Of a DNA stretch of 7,734 bases, positions 6,053-7,734 are shown piece after piece. This DNA is from Mageeibacillus sp. UBA3781 (GTDB lineage: Bacteria > Bacillota > Clostridia > Saccharofermentanales > Saccharofermentanaceae), in assembly GCA_002368805.1 (NCBI GenBank), contig DFFH01000014.1, forward strand, positions 1 through 7,734, read 5' to 3'. How positions within the stretch are numbered: position 1 is the first letter of the stretch; each line of letters starts with the position of its first letter. The position numbers and the translations under genes were made by a program. The notes beneath the pieces were generated by a model. That model did not search any database. It saw only the letters and a list, made by a program, of their open reading frames with translations, and had not been told where the DNA came from.

Positions 6053-7027
6053 GTGGAAACCAGACTGGACAGATATGAAGGTGCTCGCGAGAAAAAACTC
6101 GAGCAGTTAAAGCAGCTGATCAAGGAATCGAATTATATTGTTTTCCTTGGCGGCGCGGGTGTGTCCACGGAAAGCGGTATTCCTGATTTCAGATCCGGAG
6201 AAGGTATTTTTAATCAGGAGAGCGGACTTTCTTACCGTCCTGTCGATATCATCAGCCACTCTTTTTTTGAAGCGCATCCGGAAGAATTCTTCGATTTTTA
6301 CAGAAGAAAACTCTGTTATCCGAAGGCCCGTCCGAATAAGGCGCACCGTGCCCTCGTCCGCCTTGAGAAACAGGGCAAACTGAAGGCAACTATCACTCAG
6401 AATATCGATAATCTGCATCAGATGGCCGGAAGTACGACAACGATCGAACTTCATGGATCTGTTTTCCGCAATTACTGCACAGAATGCGGTGAGAAATATG
6501 ATCTGGACTTCATCTTGAAGTCGAAGGGTGTCCCGCACTGTACGAAGTGCGGTGGTATCGTCCGTCCTGATGTCGTTCTTTACGAAGAACATCTCGAGCA
6601 TGAGAATATCGATAAGGCGGTAAAAGCGATAAAGAAAGCTGATCTTCTGATCATCGGCGGTACTTCGCTGACGGTATATCCTGCGGCGACATTTGCCCAG
6701 TTCCTTAAGAGCGATCGTGTGGTTATTATCAATAAGAGCTCCACGTATCTTGATCTTCAGGCAATGCTTACGATCCATGACAGTATCGGAACGGTTCTGG
6801 ATACAGTCATTTCCAAATATATCCCGAAGAAAAAAGCGGCAACGGCGAAGAAGACTTCCGCTTCTAAGAAGACTACGGCCCAAAAGACGGCGGGAACTTC
6901 CAAGAAAACTACCGCTAAGAAACCTGCTTCCAAAGAAACATCGTCTTCCAAAAAGCCTGCAGCAGCAAAGAAGCCGGCTTCCAAAACGACTTCCGGAAAA
7001 AAGACAGGGACAAAAAAGAAAGACTGA
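6053..7027 (+). CDS. Sir2-family NAD-dependent protein deacylase (sirtuin) with a lysine-rich C-terminal tail
   Basis: This is a 324-residue protein from a GTG start. Residues about 14-257 form a complete sirtuin core that removes acyl groups from lysine using NAD, giving nicotinamide and O-acyl-ADP-ribose. Motifs in order: GGAGVSTESGIPDFRS (33-48, NAD binding), TQNIDNLHQMAG with Asn117 and Asp119, the catalytic base His134 in ELHGS, a four-Cys zinc site (142, 145, 163, 166), RPDVVLYEEHL, and GTSLTVYPAA for the Rossmann fold. Bacterial sirtuins usually end here at about 240-250 residues. This one continues with a tail of about 67 residues (258-324), 23 of them Lys, the rest mostly Ala, Thr, Ser and Pro, resembling the C-terminus of histone H1. 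The tail suggests binding to DNA or RNA, or a built-in substrate; this is inference. The gene follows the PH-domain gene with only a hairpin between them, and the MutS-like gene starts 7 bases after its stop. Confidence 0.94.
   Translation: METRLDRYEGAREKKLEQLKQLIKESNYIVFLGGAGVSTESGIPDFRSGEGIFNQESGLSYRPVDIISHSFFEAHPEEFFDFYRRKLCYPKARPNKAHRALVRLEKQGKLKATITQNIDNLHQMAGSTTTIELHGSVFRNYCTECGEKYDLDFILKSKGVPHCTKCGGIVRPDVVLYEEHLEHENIDKAVKAIKKADLLIIGGTSLTVYPAATFAQFLKSDRVVIINKSSTYLDLQAMLTIHDSIGTVLDTVISKYIPKKKAATAKKTSASKKTTAQKTAGTSKKTTAKKPASKETSSSKKPAAAKKPASKTTSGKKTGTKKKD
6824..7024 (+). repeat. Low-complexity, imperfectly repeated DNA encoding the sirtuin's H1-like tail
   Basis: The segment is built from short AAG/AAA-rich units coding for KKT, KKP, PASK and AAKK-like steps. 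The nearly identical blocks CCTGCTTCCAAA (6923) and CCGGCTTCCAAA (6974) both encode PASK. Both Lys codons and several Ser/Thr/Ala codons are mixed, so it is not a recent perfect tandem expansion. Such a segment may still vary in length among strains. Confidence 0.75.
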
Positions 7028-7034
7028 TCATTGA

Positions 7035-7734
7035 ATGAGCGAAAAAACGGAAAAAAGGAATGCTGATCTGGATCTGAGAAGTTCCGATCTTGATCAGGAA
7101 TTGAAAGTAATTCAGGAAAAAACCGGGCACCTTGCGAACCTTCGTGGTATTTCATTTATAGGTGTGCTGGTTTTTATTATTCTATTCATTGCAAGACAGG
7201 AGAAGATCCCTTTTGCCATCGGCGCGGGTGTTTTTCTTTTAGGGTTTATTGTTTTCGTGATCCGGCATGGTGCGCTTAAAGCCCAGGCGAAGAGGGTAGC
7301 GATGCTGCGTGAGATCCACGACCAGTATATTGCCAGAACACGCCACGATTTCTCGAAACTTCCGGATGACGGTTCTGATCTTGCAATCGAGAAACACCCG
7401 TTTTCCGGCGATCTCGATCTGTTCGGGAAAAAGTCTCTTTTCCAGCTGATCTCGGTGGCCCATACGGGTTATGGAAGAAGGCAGTTGCAAAAGTGGCTCC
7501 TGACTGCAGCTTCCGAGGAGATGGATCTTAATGAGATCAAAGCCCGTCAAAAGGCGGTCGGGGAGCTCTCCGGACAGCTAAAGCTCCTGGAAGAACTGGA
7601 AGCATGCACGAAAATGAATGTGAAGAAGAAGGCTTCTCCGCAGGCACTTCTGGCATTTATCGCTTCAGGGGTCGCAACCGCCGGAAAAACAATGCGCCTT
7701 CTTCGTATTGTGAATACGGTGCTTCTCTGGATCA
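7035..7734 (+). CDS. Membrane-anchored MutS-family ATPase, N-terminal part; 3' end outside the window
   Basis: The first 233 residues are visible and the frame stays open to the window edge. A stop codon lies directly before the ATG, fixing 7035 as the earliest ATG start; no strong ribosome binding site is seen, so translation may be coupled to the sirtuin stop 7 bases upstream. A charged helical start (1-35) is followed by two hydrophobic segments (about 38-53 and 58-76). From about 123 the sequence HPFSGDLDLFGKKSLFQLI, then GYGRRQLQKWLL and EIKARQKAVGELS, matches the start of the MutS core (domain III) in the membrane-associated MutS-like proteins found in Firmicutes and Bacteroidetes. The mismatch-recognition domain I and its Phe-x-Glu motif are absent, so this is not classical MutS1 and mismatch repair should not be assumed. 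A further hydrophobic stretch begins near 208. The C-terminal ATPase (Walker A and B) must lie beyond the window. Confidence 0.8.
   Translation, partial: MSEKTEKRNADLDLRSSDLDQELKVIQEKTGHLANLRGISFIGVLVFIILFIARQEKIPFAIGAGVFLLGFIVFVIRHGALKAQAKRVAMLREIHDQYIARTRHDFSKLPDDGSDLAIEKHPFSGDLDLFGKKSLFQLISVAHTGYGRRQLQKWLLTAASEEMDLNEIKARQKAVGELSGQLKLLEELEACTKMNVKKKASPQALLAFIASGVATAGKTMRLLRIVNTVLLWI

Noticed and set aside
6107..6883. Minus-strand open frame of 258 codons across the sirtuin
   Set aside because: The + strand frame has every sirtuin motif in order. The antisense product has no coherent domain and is rich in Arg/Leu/Ile as expected of a shadow frame.
6824..7024. Short repeated units as a possible CRISPR or mobile repeat
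   Set aside because: The repeats are in frame, irregular and code for a Lys-rich tail; there is no spacer structure and there are no flanking terminal repeats.
6693..7034. Arg-rich 113-codon + strand frame over the sirtuin tail
   Set aside because: The Arg/Leu richness is what the AAG-rich tail gives when read in another frame. It has no ribosome binding site and overlaps a real gene.

Overview
The window reads as an ordinary chromosomal stretch from a low-to-moderate GC Gram-positive bacterium, most likely an anaerobic member of the Clostridia. The reasons are the clostridial type of the topoisomerase IV pair (variant Toprim motif QRSKGLGENEPEMM in the B subunit; DGFKPSHRKLL and LLHPYVDSKGNFG in the A subunit), strong AAGGAGG-type ribosome binding sites, a lipoprotein signal, a membrane-anchored deacetylase-like protein of a type common in Clostridia, and a membrane MutS-like protein. 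No tRNA, rRNA, CRISPR, insertion sequence or phage gene was seen. All seven genes lie on the + strand and are tightly packed.

Layout. Positions 1-380 hold the 3' end of a topoisomerase IV subunit B gene (parE). 427-2685 is the complete subunit A gene (parC). 2728-4599 encodes a membrane-anchored protein with helical repeats and a polysaccharide-deacetylase-like (NodB) domain that has lost its usual metal-binding histidines. It overlaps by 29 bases a lipoprotein gene (4571-5458) with an intact transglutaminase-type Cys-His-Asp triad. An AT-rich hairpin with a T8 tract (5463-5501) and a good sigma-A-type promoter (5504-5532) then separate a second transcription unit: a small bacterial PH-domain protein (5562-5984), a 12-bp hairpin in the spacer, a Sir2-family NAD-dependent deacylase (6053-7027) with a histone-H1-like lysine-rich tail, and the 5' part of a membrane-anchored MutS-family ATPase gene (7035 to the window end).

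How the genes fit together. parE and parC together make the chromosome-decatenating topoisomerase. The next two genes are a translationally coupled envelope pair: one inner-membrane protein facing outward and one lipoprotein, both probably acting at the cell surface or wall. The second unit is mixed: a PH-fold protein of unknown ligand, a sirtuin that may bind nucleic acid through its tail, and a MutS-like ATPase. No shared pathway can be shown for them from sequence.

Most interesting points: the sirtuin with a Lys/Ala/Thr/Ser tail of 67 residues (23 Lys), the probably inactive pseudo-deacetylase coupled to an apparently active transglutaminase-like lipoprotein, and a Met in ParC at the position that normally carries the quinolone-binding Ser. 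I found no clear evidence of an entirely new multi-gene system. Assignments come from reading motifs, without any database search.
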